NCBI GenBank assembly: GCA_964426675.1
Contig: CAYRRM010000036.1
Coordinates: 1-23,035, forward strand
DNA length: 23,035 nt
Direction of reading: 5' to 3'
Origin: DYMC01 sp035406705
GTDB lineage: Bacteria > Verrucomicrobiota > Lentisphaeria > Victivallales > GWF2-50-93
Position numbers and translations under genes: made by a program. The notes beneath the pieces are model-generated. The model did not search any database. It had not been told where the DNA came from and saw only the letters and a list, made by a program, of their open reading frames with translations. Position 1 is the first letter of the stretch; each line of letters starts with the position of its first letter. Shown one piece after another: positions 14,715 to 23,035 of this stretch.

Positions 14715-16790
14715 ATGAGATACAAGATTATTAAACAGCTTTTTCTTATCGCTGGAATAACAGCTGCGTCATTTTTACTTCTCCAATCTGAACAACAGGT
14801 CACGGTTCCCAAGCCACTTGACATCTTTTTAGCCATAGATCAGTCAGGAAGTATGAAGTTAAGTGACCCAGACAATGTACGCCTCAATTCAGCTAAATAT
14901 TTTATAGACTTTTTGGCTGCTCATAGAAGTGATTACTTTAATCATCGTATTGGGATCATTAATTTTGGAGACAAACCACCAGTAAATCCTGATGATGAAA
15001 TGGTACTTTTAACCGATTTGAGTGCGGATAAGCTTGAACAGCTGAAAGCATTCATCAAAGCCATGAATTTAGGAGATACTAGCTTTATAAATGCCCTACG
15101 TAAAGCTCACGAGGGATTCTTAAAAGCTGGTGACCTGAAGGGAAGACAAAAGGTAATCATATTGTTCACCGATGGGGAACCCGATGACCCGAGAAAATGG
15201 TCAAAAGAAAAATATTTTGCCGAGATTAGTAATTTTGTCGCGAAAAATCTTAATGACTGCCAGTTAATTTTAATAGGAATTGATGCCCGAAGCGTATATT
15301 GGGAAAGCGATTCAAAATTCTGGTCAGAAATTACCAATGGCAAGCTTTATCGTCTATCAAAGATGGAAGAGAAAGAGTTGGATAAAATTTATAGTTCTAT
15401 TGTTACACAATTGCTGAGGGTACCGGAAATAAGGTGGGACAATGTTCCACCCGAGGGCCTTAATGTAAGAATAGAACCTTACCTTGAAAAGGTGACTTTT
15501 TCTATCCTAAAAGAAAACCCTGAGGTAAAACTGGCAATCTACCAGGCAGATGGGAAAATAGTCTCATCAAAAAGCAAAGATGTTAAATATTTTTACCATG
15601 ATTTTAGTGAAATCTATTCAATAAGTGACCCCGAGCCAGGGATCTGGACATATAAAATCGAAAAAGGAAAAGGAAAGGTTGAAGTAGGGAAAACTATAAT
15701 TCCTATAGAAGTTAAACTGCTGTCACCTCAAATTCCTCACCCCTATGGAAAGCCGATTAAGATAAGAGCAAGTTTCTTAAAAAGAGATGGCAGTGCGGTA
15801 AGAGAACATCCCGGATATCGGCTCTGGCTTGGGGCAAAAGTTATTACTCCAAGAAGCACTGAAAACATTGAACTTATTCCTTTCTCCAAGGGAATATATG
15901 GAGTTAATAAGGAATTCAGCACTGAACAAGAAGGCGAATATTTCATTGAGTTGACGATGAAAGGAGGGAATTTAATAATCTCAGAAATCAAGGTTCCCAT
16001 AGAAATGAAGCTCATGCCCTATATAAAAGTAGTTCGGCCAGAAGACAATAAGAAATTTTCATTACGCTCTGATATAGACATCGAAGTGAATTTGATGTTA
16101 AAAAACCAGGTGGTAGATCCGTCTAAACTATTTCAAGATGACCCCAATAGTATATTGTGGGCCCAAATATCACACGATAACAAGATAATTAAATCAATAA
16201 AACTATATCAGAATAGGGATAAAAAATGGGTTTTCGCAGGCAAAGTAGGAGGACTCCATCAATCCGGCCAATATAAATTGATTGTTCAGCTGGGTGGCAA
16301 GCTGATTGAAGGTGAACTGTTCGAATCGCCTGCACCGGAAGAAATAGTCTTCCAGAAAAAAATGAACATTAATGATTTTTTAATTTATAAATGGTATTTA
16401 GCGCTTCTGATTGTAGCTCTAATCGCTTTTATTATTGACTGGGCAATTATATTAACCGAAAATAAATGGCCGGGATGGCGGATAAGGTGCCCTCAACTCT
16501 TTGGTAACCTTGAAATCGTCAAGAGATATGATAAGGGCCGAGACCTAGAGTCGCATGAACTAAAGGAAGAAAGGGAAACAATTATACTAAAAGGAAGAAA
16601 AAAAAGGTTCAAGGAATTGGGAATCACTCTTGTTGCCAGGAAAGTAAAGGAAACACAAGAAGATGGAGAAATTTCTGCAGAGACCAAAATATTCGTAATC
16701 TGGAATAGAGTTGACAGGCCGGAAGAAGATTTGCTTCAAAATGAATCACTATCAATAGATGACAACGCTACTATTAGTTTTTATTATTGA
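14715..16790 (+). CDS. Membrane-anchored von Willebrand factor A (VWA) protein
   Basis: 691 aa. An N-terminal hydrophobic segment (8-23) is a signal or anchor. The VWA domain (about 35-235) has a complete MIDAS metal site: D42-x-S44-x-S46 in DQSGSM, Thr122 in GDTSF and Asp153 in LFTDGEPDD. Then come about 300 residues of beta-rich, probably extracytoplasmic Ig-like repeats, a second membrane span at about 557-580 (YLALLIVALIAFIIDWAII) and a 110-residue cytoplasmic tail that looks beta-rich. So the metal-binding VWA faces outward and the tail faces the cell interior, where the tubulin-like protein encoded 96 nt downstream could bind. VWA proteins paired with divergent FtsZ/tubulin proteins have been described as a predicted membrane-remodelling system. 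The physical link here is inference. Confidence 0.85.
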   Translation: MRYKIIKQLFLIAGITAASFLLLQSEQQVTVPKPLDIFLAIDQSGSMKLSDPDNVRLNSAKYFIDFLAAHRSDYFNHRIGIINFGDKPPVNPDDEMVLLTDLSADKLEQLKAFIKAMNLGDTSFINALRKAHEGFLKAGDLKGRQKVIILFTDGEPDDPRKWSKEKYFAEISNFVAKNLNDCQLILIGIDARSVYWESDSKFWSEITNGKLYRLSKMEEKELDKIYSSIVTQLLRVPEIRWDNVPPEGLNVRIEPYLEKVTFSILKENPEVKLAIYQADGKIVSSKSKDVKYFYHDFSEIYSISDPEPGIWTYKIEKGKGKVEVGKTIIPIEVKLLSPQIPHPYGKPIKIRASFLKRDGSAVREHPGYRLWLGAKVITPRSTENIELIPFSKGIYGVNKEFSTEQEGEYFIELTMKGGNLIISEIKVPIEMKLMPYIKVVRPEDNKKFSLRSDIDIEVNLMLKNQVVDPSKLFQDDPNSILWAQISHDNKIIKSIKLYQNRDKKWVFAGKVGGLHQSGQYKLIVQLGGKLIEGELFESPAPEEIVFQKKMNINDFLIYKWYLALLIVALIAFIIDWAIILTENKWPGWRIRCPQLFGNLEIVKRYDKGRDLESHELKEERETIILKGRKKRFKELGITLVARKVKETQEDGEISAETKIFVIWNRVDRPEEDLLQNESLSIDDNATISFYY

Positions 16791-16816
16791 TTATGGATAC
16801 CTAATGGATCTGCATT

Positions 16817-16836
16817 AGTTTAACAATGAATAAACT
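16817..16836 (+). repeat. Short inverted repeat between VWA and tubulin genes
   Basis: AGTTTA and TAAACT with an 8-nt loop, followed by GTTTTGT. It might be a weak attenuator that sets the ratio of the two products, or chance. Confidence 0.2.
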
Positions 16837-16886
16837 GTTTTGTCTAATAAAAATGTTCAATCAAAAATATGAAATGGAGAGAAAAA

Positions 16887-19800
16887 ATGGATCGTAATTT
16901 ATTAGTTGTTGGATTGGGGGGGTTCGGTAAGTGGGTGGTAACAAACTTTAAGTCCAGAATATTAGATACATATGGGGAAAAACCGGACAATATTGATTGG
17001 TTGTCGGCTGACCTGATAGGGGCTGAAGATCCATTGCCGAAGTATGTACGCTTCGAATTAGGGAAATTAAAAGAGGAAGTTCTCGATTACTCAAATAGAA
17101 GCTCCGAATTCGTCTTTTTTGGTGGCAATTTCGCTAATGAAATCAGAAAGGCTCGAGAAGGACAAACAGATTTGCGCTTTGCTAATAGGCTGTCTGCTGA
17201 CGATGCTAACATGATACTTCTCGCACAAGAACAAGGTGTCCCTGCAGCCGAACGAAGACATGCCTCTATGATTCAATTTATATTGAACATCGAGAGTATT
17301 GAAAGAGTACTAAAATCTAAAATAACAAACGATCCAATAATTTTCTTAGTAAGCTCACTGGCAGGTGGCACTGGAACAGGTGTTTTCCTTGATTTTTTAC
17401 TTTTGCTCCGTAAACTTTTATCATCTGTTCATGGCACCATAATTTCTGTACATCTCTTGCCTTATGGATTTGCAAAGGTAAAACAAAACGAGGACATGAA
17501 CCCTCTCTTAGCAAATTGCTATGCCGCTTATCGGGAATTCCTGAGGCTTTACTATCCGGGAGGGAATGTTAAAGTCCATTACTCCTTATCAAATTTGTCT
17601 CTTCAAAATATTACCAAACCACAAAATGTAGATACCATTTCTGATCTTGTTTACGTAATTGATGGCTCGACTGTTGGAGGTATTGAAGGAAGCCAAATCG
17701 AATATTATAGAGGCATAGTTCCTTCAGTGGTTAGCTTCATTGAAAACTCTTTCCTGGCTATAAAGAATGAAGAAGCGACCCGGAGCTTATCATCAGGTGC
17801 TCGCACATCTACTTTTTTTGATAACGCTAAGGCTCATTCGACTGCCAATTTCTTGAATGAAAAGGTTAAGGAAATTCCATATGACGCTTTTTCCTTTGCC
17901 TCCTTTGGGACTTATCGTCTTTTATTCGATACAGAAGCTATAAAAACAGAATTTGCTCAGCGTATTGCCCTTAAAATCTTTAGCCAGGAACAATTTCTAG
18001 CTGCGTCCTGGCTTCCCGATACCGAGTTTTATGTTAAGAATTTCCTGTTGGCTCAGTCTGAATCCACAAAGTTTGATAAAGATATAGTCCATGATTGTTT
18101 GACTAAGCTCCATCAATTAGAAACTTTTGCCACATTCAGAAGTTTGAGAGCTAGGTTAGAAGACCAGGTGAAATTCCCGGCTCTTGATTTAGGCACTCTA
18201 AATCTAAAAGGCAAAATTAGCGAGATAAAAAAACTAATAGATCAAAGAGAAAACTCTAGATTTGGTAACCCTGGAGATCCTTATCAAGCCGGTAGGCCAA
18301 GCTTTTGGGCAGTTTATAATTACTATCACAAATACTACACTGAAAACTTTCAAGAATCAATCAGAAAAAAAGTTTTAGAAATATTAAATAAAAATAGCGG
18401 TACGGATAACTATGGAGCAGGAAACCTGTTTGCAGCCGAAGAATTTATAAATACATTAAAAAGATGGTATATAAAGTTTCTCAGAGGGTTTCCTGAACTA
18501 GGGCAACAATCTCAATTCACAATGGCCTGCAGCCAGGCTGACGCTACTGAGGGGACATATGAAGAGTGGTCCAGAAAGACGGACGAATTCTATTCAAATA
18601 ATCAAAATAAGGGGAAAGGGGGAATATTTAGTGACCTTCGATCTGATTATTTAAATATGCGGATTAAGTTGAGCGATCTTAAAATGAGAGATACGCTGAG
18701 ACAACTGGTCAATGAAATAGCATCAAACAACCTTGATTATCTAGATGCAATTCACAAAGACCTGCAGGAATGGATATATACATTTGAGAATTGTCAAAAA
18801 ACAATTCAAATGGCTTTAAACAACCTCCTGGAGGTAAGAAATCGTAAGAAAAGTATTGTATGCGACGAATATTTGACCGAATCTCAAGATGAGATAGAAA
18901 AAAAGATTTTCGATCTAATAATTAATTATTCCGAATGGGAAAAAGTAAAATCAACCCCTACAACAGTTAAAGCAAACACGTTAGAGTCAAGATTCCAAGA
19001 AGTCATCGATAATATTCCCCACAATCGATGGTCTGAATTTTTGGAAGGATTTACGTGGGGATTTAACCTTCCTGATCGAAACGGGAAGCTACCTTCTGAT
19101 AAACATGATGCGGGAGCACTAATGTGTTTTGTAAGCGCAGATCTCCCCGACTTTCCGGCTAAAAATGAATGGGAGAACAACGAGATTATCCAAAGTTGGA
19201 ACTATAACCTTATTGAATGTTATCTAACCAAATACAAACTTAATAACCTTGATAAATTTTCGGCTTTCCAAATTCTTATGCTCAGACAAGATGAACCACA
19301 GTCGATTTTGAACAAACTCAGTTATAATTCGAAACTTATGCTTTTCTTAAATGAAACGAAACTTAATGCGCTAAGAGATCAAGGCTATAGCTCCTTTCCT
19401 CCAGAAGATCATTTTATTATTACCAGCTATTTTGGCTATCAGGAAAACCAACCACAATTAAAAAACTGGATTAACCTATTCGATAGCATGATGAATGTGG
19501 CAACACAAAAGGCCATAACTAAGGTCGATATAAAAGAAAAAGCCCATGAAATAGTATTTATCTCTTCCAGATATTGCCTGCCAGCTTCTGCCATGGAAAA
19601 TCTTGTTAATACTGAAGATGTATATAGATATCGAATTGAAAATGAATTACCTCCTCCTCTCCATATCTTTATGGGCGAGAAAGTAGCAAGTAAATACGAA
19701 CTGAAGATTTCAAACCAGTTTGATTCACCTTATGAGAGACTCCATCCACGATTAATATCCGTTATGGAAGATGAAAACCTTATTCTTATTAGGAGTTTTC

Positions 19801-20171
19801 TTTTCGCCAAAATGTTCGCGTTAATTACTGAGGAACGGAGATCAGACCCTGAGACTCTTGTCGCAAGAAATTATCTAAAGATAGGGGATATGGAATTTGT
19901 CGGCACGGATAATCGCCCCTGTTATTTCAGCGATTTAATGTATGGACTTCTGTACGATGCTGATAATATTAGAAGAAACAATAGGTTACTTCAGGACCTG
20001 AAAAGTGAGGTAAATAAGAAGTTGACAGAAACACCCGAGGCCGACAAAAGGGAATTAATAAATAAACAAATCAAAGAATTTAATGAAAAAGTTAACGATG
20101 CTAATATACCAAAACAAGAAAGAGATCTTTACAAAGTTTGGCTCGTTATGCTGAATGAAATGTTGCCCTAA
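16887..20171 (+). CDS. Giant tubulin/FtsZ-superfamily GTPase-like protein
   Basis: 1094 aa. The N-terminus reads LLVVGLGGFGK (5-15), a nucleotide-binding first strand and glycine loop. The tubulin signature AGGTGTG (159-165) sits in LVSSLAGGTGTGVFLDFLL, the phosphate-binding loop of FtsZ and tubulin. FtsZ is about 350-450 aa, so more than 600 residues of mostly helical, charged C-terminal sequence are extra and unrecognised. No membrane span is seen. This architecture fits the long Tubulin-like families found beside VWA genes. The ATG at 16887 is chosen because GGAGAG lies 5-6 nt before it; an ATG 18 nt upstream lacks such a site. I expect GTP-dependent assembly, but a canonical T7 catalytic loop is not evident to me, so hydrolysis on polymerisation is unproven. 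Confidence 0.85.
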   Translation: MDRNLLVVGLGGFGKWVVTNFKSRILDTYGEKPDNIDWLSADLIGAEDPLPKYVRFELGKLKEEVLDYSNRSSEFVFFGGNFANEIRKAREGQTDLRFANRLSADDANMILLAQEQGVPAAERRHASMIQFILNIESIERVLKSKITNDPIIFLVSSLAGGTGTGVFLDFLLLLRKLLSSVHGTIISVHLLPYGFAKVKQNEDMNPLLANCYAAYREFLRLYYPGGNVKVHYSLSNLSLQNITKPQNVDTISDLVYVIDGSTVGGIEGSQIEYYRGIVPSVVSFIENSFLAIKNEEATRSLSSGARTSTFFDNAKAHSTANFLNEKVKEIPYDAFSFASFGTYRLLFDTEAIKTEFAQRIALKIFSQEQFLAASWLPDTEFYVKNFLLAQSESTKFDKDIVHDCLTKLHQLETFATFRSLRARLEDQVKFPALDLGTLNLKGKISEIKKLIDQRENSRFGNPGDPYQAGRPSFWAVYNYYHKYYTENFQESIRKKVLEILNKNSGTDNYGAGNLFAAEEFINTLKRWYIKFLRGFPELGQQSQFTMACSQADATEGTYEEWSRKTDEFYSNNQNKGKGGIFSDLRSDYLNMRIKLSDLKMRDTLRQLVNEIASNNLDYLDAIHKDLQEWIYTFENCQKTIQMALNNLLEVRNRKKSIVCDEYLTESQDEIEKKIFDLIINYSEWEKVKSTPTTVKANTLESRFQEVIDNIPHNRWSEFLEGFTWGFNLPDRNGKLPSDKHDAGALMCFVSADLPDFPAKNEWENNEIIQSWNYNLIECYLTKYKLNNLDKFSAFQILMLRQDEPQSILNKLSYNSKLMLFLNETKLNALRDQGYSSFPPEDHFIITSYFGYQENQPQLKNWINLFDSMMNVATQKAITKVDIKEKAHEIVFISSRYCLPASAMENLVNTEDVYRYRIENELPPPLHIFMGEKVASKYELKISNQFDSPYERLHPRLISVMEDENLILIRSFLFAKMFALITEERRSDPETLVARNYLKIGDMEFVGTDNRPCYFSDLMYGLLYDADNIRRNNRLLQDLKSEVNKKLTETPEADKRELINKQIKEFNEKVNDANIPKQERDLYKVWLVMLNEMLP

Positions 20172-20282
20172 ATATCAGTATAATAAAGCTAAGATGAGCC
20201 CTTTTGATTAGATAGCATCGAAAAAAGTAATATAGTGCCTAATCTTGGGAAAAGAACTTAATAGCGCGGAGGAATACAAACT

Positions 20283-22115
20283 ATGGAAGAAGAAAGAAAT
20301 CTAAACGACTTTGATGATGAGTATCCATTAACCCCGCTACCAGATGATTCTTTAATGACAAAGATAGGAGAAGATTTAACCTTTATGGCTGGTCATGGCA
20401 TGGTACCCGAGATTTATCAACGCGAAAAGGAAATTGAGCAAGTCATAAAAATTCTTGGCATGAGAAAAAAAGGGAATCCCGTGATCCTTGGCGAAGCCGG
20501 AGTTGGTAAGACCGCCCTGGTCAATTATCTGGCCCTTAAAATCGTCAGGAAAGAAGTTCCCGTATGGTTAAGAGGAAAGAAGATAATCAGGACATCTTTC
20601 TTGAACTTATGGTCTCTTGTTAGATCATCAGATTATCCCTGGCCAGAATATGGACGAATCCTAAAGTTCGTCATAGGTTTCTGTTCTACCAATCCCATAA
20701 TTCTTTTTATGGATGAATTCCATACTATTTTTAGTCACTCTTATAGCATGGATTTTCTCAAGCCTGCCTTAGCCAGCGGGCAGCTAAGATTGATAGGGGC
20801 TACTACATCTCGAGACTATGAAAGATTCATTGCTCGGGACGAAGCTACAGCTAGAAGGTTCGAACCAGTTATTGTTCAGGAACCTTCCCTTGAGCTAACA
20901 AAGAAAATATTAAAAGAAATAAAACATGACTATGAAGAATATTATCAGACACAAATCTCAGATGAGATCATAGATTTTCTGGTAGTCTTGTCTAATGAAT
21001 ACATCCATAATCGTTTCCAACCGGACAAATCATTAACATTGCTGGAAAGAACTTTTATTAATTGTAGCACCAAAGGAAAAACTGAAGTTAAAAGGGAAGA
21101 CGTTGAAGAAGCGCTATCTGAAATGACTGGCATCCCAAATCACGCCCTTAAGAAAGAATCCGCTCAAATTAGCGGCTTAGAGGCAGCACTAAATTATCAT
21201 GTTTTAGGACAAGAAGAAGTAATTAAACAGATTACGAAAAGGCTCTTGATAACAATGACTAATTCTAGCGTTAACCCGAGCAGGCCTAAGGGTGTATTTC
21301 TATTAGTTGGGCCAAGTGGAGTCGGAAAAACTGAGTTAGCCAAGGCTATAGCTTTACATATGACCGGCAGTGATGCTAACCTGATCCGTCTTGATATGTC
21401 TCTTTATAATACAGCCGGATCTACTTATGCGCTTTTAGGTGCCTCTAATGATCCTAATCGGCCACAGATTCCATTCCTCACCTACCAAATTAAGAATAAG
21501 CCTAACGCTGTGCTCCTCTTAGATGAAGTAGAAAAAGCGGATCGGGAGGTTCTAATGCTCTTTTTGCAGGTTTTTGACTATGGCCGTCTTAGAGATTATC
21601 AAGGTAATGACTTATACTTTAATAATACCATCATAATAATGACTGCTAACATCGGTTTTGAAAAAGAAAGAGCTGTAATCGTTTTTCCAGAAGATGATCG
21701 ATCTAAATGGCCAAATCTGAAGAAAAAGGCTTTGGAAGTGGTTAAGAGAACATTCCCCTTAGAGTTTCTTGGTAGAATTGATGAGGTTTTAGTATTTAAA
21801 CCCTTATCAAAAGACATTATGAAAGGTTTTATCAACCAGAAAATAAATCAGCTAGAAAAAGCGGACGGGAAAAAAATCATTTTATCTAAGAGAGCCATCG
21901 AACTCATTATAAAGAACGGATTTGACTCAGAATATGGCGCCAGAAAATTAAATTATGCTATTGACGAATTAATTGGCCCCTTATTAGCGGAAGCGAAGAT
22001 GTATCCAACATGGGATGAAATCAAAGAAATCCAGATTGACCTTGACAAAAAGGGAAAAAACTTAAAGATATCAAAACTGAATGACATAATATCAGATGTC
22101 AAAGAAAAGCAATAA
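20283..22115 (+). CDS. ClpA/ClpB-type double AAA+ unfoldase lacking the Clp N-domain
   Basis: 610 aa, shorter than ClpA because the N-terminal repeat domain is missing; D1 begins about residue 25. D1: Walker A GEAGVGKT (70-77), Walker B ILFMDE (140-145), arginine pair in ATARRFEP. D2: Walker A GPSGVGKT (343-350), Walker B LLLDEVEKAD (411-420), arginine finger R498 in FLGRID and sensor-2 R554 in YGARKL. No ClpB middle domain is seen. After TANIGF, the segment KERAVIVFPEDD (461-472) aligns with the ClpA stretch carrying the IGL ClpP-docking tripeptide, giving IVF. The D1 KYRG-type and D2 GYVG-type pore loops are replaced (SSDYPW near 115-120; GASNDPNRPQIP, 386-397). GGAGG precedes the ATG. clpP follows, so a dedicated protease is likely. 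Confidence 0.88.
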   Translation: MEEERNLNDFDDEYPLTPLPDDSLMTKIGEDLTFMAGHGMVPEIYQREKEIEQVIKILGMRKKGNPVILGEAGVGKTALVNYLALKIVRKEVPVWLRGKKIIRTSFLNLWSLVRSSDYPWPEYGRILKFVIGFCSTNPIILFMDEFHTIFSHSYSMDFLKPALASGQLRLIGATTSRDYERFIARDEATARRFEPVIVQEPSLELTKKILKEIKHDYEEYYQTQISDEIIDFLVVLSNEYIHNRFQPDKSLTLLERTFINCSTKGKTEVKREDVEEALSEMTGIPNHALKKESAQISGLEAALNYHVLGQEEVIKQITKRLLITMTNSSVNPSRPKGVFLLVGPSGVGKTELAKAIALHMTGSDANLIRLDMSLYNTAGSTYALLGASNDPNRPQIPFLTYQIKNKPNAVLLLDEVEKADREVLMLFLQVFDYGRLRDYQGNDLYFNNTIIIMTANIGFEKERAVIVFPEDDRSKWPNLKKKALEVVKRTFPLEFLGRIDEVLVFKPLSKDIMKGFINQKINQLEKADGKKIILSKRAIELIIKNGFDSEYGARKLNYAIDELIGPLLAEAKMYPTWDEIKEIQIDLDKKGKNLKISKLNDIISDVKEKQ

Positions 22116-22263
22116 AATCACTTGAGGTTTCCCTGGGTAAGATTTTTGTCTGAGCATAGGTAAGTACTTTATGGTATTCATATTTGAGAGGCAATGAAGC
22201 TAGAATCAGGAAATATGATATTTAAGGATATATTTGATAATTTCAGGCCAATAGGAGTTTTAA

Positions 22264-22830
22264 ATGGATACCTATCTAAAAAGCCCTTATCACCTACTGC
22301 TTGATAACAGGATAATTTATCTTACCGGTAATATTGACACCAATTCCGCCGATTATGTAATTAGCAATATGCTAGTCATGAATAGCCTTGATAAAAAATC
22401 AGATATAAAACTTTACATTTCGAGCTATGGTGGTAGTGTCTATGCTGGGTTAGCCATATACGATTGCATGCAAATGATTGAAGCTCCGGTGACAACATTT
22501 TGTATTGGTCTGGCTTTTTCTATGGCGGCCTGGATACTCGCAGCTGGCTCAAAAGGTAAAAGATACACTACTCCCAACTCGAGAATGCTTCTTCATCAGG
22601 CCTGGCTTCAGACAGCAGGTACTACCACCGATATCAAAATCGCTGCTGAGAATATCATAGACATAGAAAAGAAAATGATAGACATACTCGCTTATCATAC
22701 TCAAAAAACTCATGTTGAAATAGAGAGCAGCATCCAGAGAGATTTATGGCTAAGCCCTGAAGAAGCTAAAAATTTCGGTCTTATTGATCATGTTGTGAAT
22801 CTTCCTAAATTAAAAGCAAAAACAAAATAA
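22264..22830 (+). CDS. clpP: ATP-dependent Clp protease proteolytic subunit (ClpP family)
   Basis: 188 aa, a normal length for a mature ClpP. The catalytic triad is intact: Ser86 in GLAFSMAAW, His111 in MLLHQAW and Asp160 in RDLWLSPEEA. Other ClpP marks are RIIYLTGNID (16-25), SSYGGSVYAGLAIYD (oxyanion strand) and EEAKNFGLIDHV. The residues after the active-site His (AWLQTAG) differ from the usual PLGG. AGGAG lies 8 nt before the ATG at 22264. It forms a tetradecameric degradation chamber that needs an AAA+ partner; the unfoldase encoded 148 nt upstream is the obvious candidate. Probable targets include the tubulin-like protein, since ClpXP is known to degrade FtsZ in E. coli; this is inference. 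Confidence 0.93.
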   Translation: MDTYLKSPYHLLLDNRIIYLTGNIDTNSADYVISNMLVMNSLDKKSDIKLYISSYGGSVYAGLAIYDCMQMIEAPVTTFCIGLAFSMAAWILAAGSKGKRYTTPNSRMLLHQAWLQTAGTTTDIKIAAENIIDIEKKMIDILAYHTQKTHVEIESSIQRDLWLSPEEAKNFGLIDHVVNLPKLKAKTK

Positions 22831-22911
22831 ATATGATTTTATCTTGAGTCATTTCTTCTTTTTTTCATTAGAAGCACAATAACAGGAGATTTTCTCAGAG
22901 CTGAACCTATT
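22831..22911. other. Short convergent intergenic region
   Basis: Lies between clpP and a convergent gene. It holds a short T run (22855-22866) and a 4-bp hairpin at 22886-22896, neither convincing as a terminator. Confidence 0.4.
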
Positions 22912-23034
22912 TTAAAATGTTACCAGTATTTCATTATAGATTCTTTCTATCTTCGATAGCGGAATCCCCTTATAATTCGCTAATAATATCTGTTTTTGAA
23001 CATCATTTATAAAAAGAATTCTGTCCAGATAATT
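22912..23034 (-). CDS. 3' end of an unidentified convergent gene, partial
   Basis: An open frame enters from the right edge and stops with TAA at 22914-22912, giving the last 40 residues (NYLDRILFINDVQKQILLAN..., ending NEILVTF). The composition looks coding and helical. It is too short to name. It faces clpP tail to tail, so it marks the right border of the plus-strand cluster. Confidence 0.5.
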   Translation of the reverse strand, partial: NYLDRILFINDVQKQILLANYKGIPLSKIERIYNEILVTF

Positions 23035-23035
23035 T

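Noticed and set aside
16869..16886. Longer N-terminus (six more codons) for the tubulin-like protein
   Set aside because: No ribosome site before the first ATG, while GGAGAG is well placed for the ATG at 16887 and the nucleotide-binding strand follows directly.
20176..20185. Third copy of TCAGTATAAT, also seen at 7620 and 7666, as a repeated element or promoter
   Set aside because: The two copies in the IS end are explained by that element. A single extra 10-mer in AT-rich DNA can be chance, and no -35 box is at the right distance here.
22194..22304. 36-codon frame overlapping the clpP start
   Set aside because: The purine-rich stretch before it is too close to its ATG, it overlaps clpP out of frame, and it has no distinguishing composition.

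Overview
The window is an AT-rich stretch from a bacterium. TGA, TAA and TAG all serve as stops, Shine-Dalgarno sites are usual, and sigma-54-type signals are present. A run of exactly 100 N at 3422-3521 marks a scaffold gap, so this is probably a draft or metagenome assembly. No rRNA, tRNA, CRISPR or complete mobile element is visible, and I cannot name the phylum.

Layout. Minus strand, 1-7603: a tightly packed six-gene signalling operon. In transcription order it holds (1) a SAM-methyltransferase whose N-terminus is an IS3-type transposase HTH, (2) a soluble histidine-kinase-like protein, (3) an HExxH metalloprotease with a receiver-like C-terminus, interrupted by the N gap, (4) and (5) two unrecognised proteins, and (6) a receiver plus HD-phosphohydrolase protein that runs off the left edge. 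Upstream on the same strand, 7695-8846, is a lipoprotein of the branched-chain amino-acid binding-protein family. Plus strand, 9084-14378: an NtrC-type sigma-54 activator, a single-domain response regulator and a full livHMGF ABC transporter, followed by a possible 46-aa ORF. Plus strand, 14715-22830: a membrane-anchored VWA protein, a giant tubulin/FtsZ-superfamily protein, a two-AAA-domain Clp unfoldase and ClpP. The last 40 codons of a convergent minus-strand gene sit at the right edge.

How it may work together. Two near-consensus sigma-54 promoters lie on either side of the GAFTGA-bearing activator gene. One drives the binding protein, the other drives the response regulator and probably liv. 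Both are probable targets of the activator encoded between them. The liv system would import or sense a small solute. The kinase-like, receiver and HD proteins would form a phosphorelay or second-messenger branch. The VWA-tubulin pair resembles a predicted membrane-remodelling cytoskeleton module described for divergent FtsZ-like families. Here it is joined to its own Clp protease, whose pore loops look unusual and whose ClpP-docking tripeptide appears to be IVF. The combination of liv transporter, sigma-54 two-component control, VWA/tubulin and Clp protease is the most interesting feature of the window. A truncated IS3-type end also supplies a promoter, ribosome site and N-terminus to the methyltransferase gene, and carries a hairpin that could block translation from read-through transcripts.
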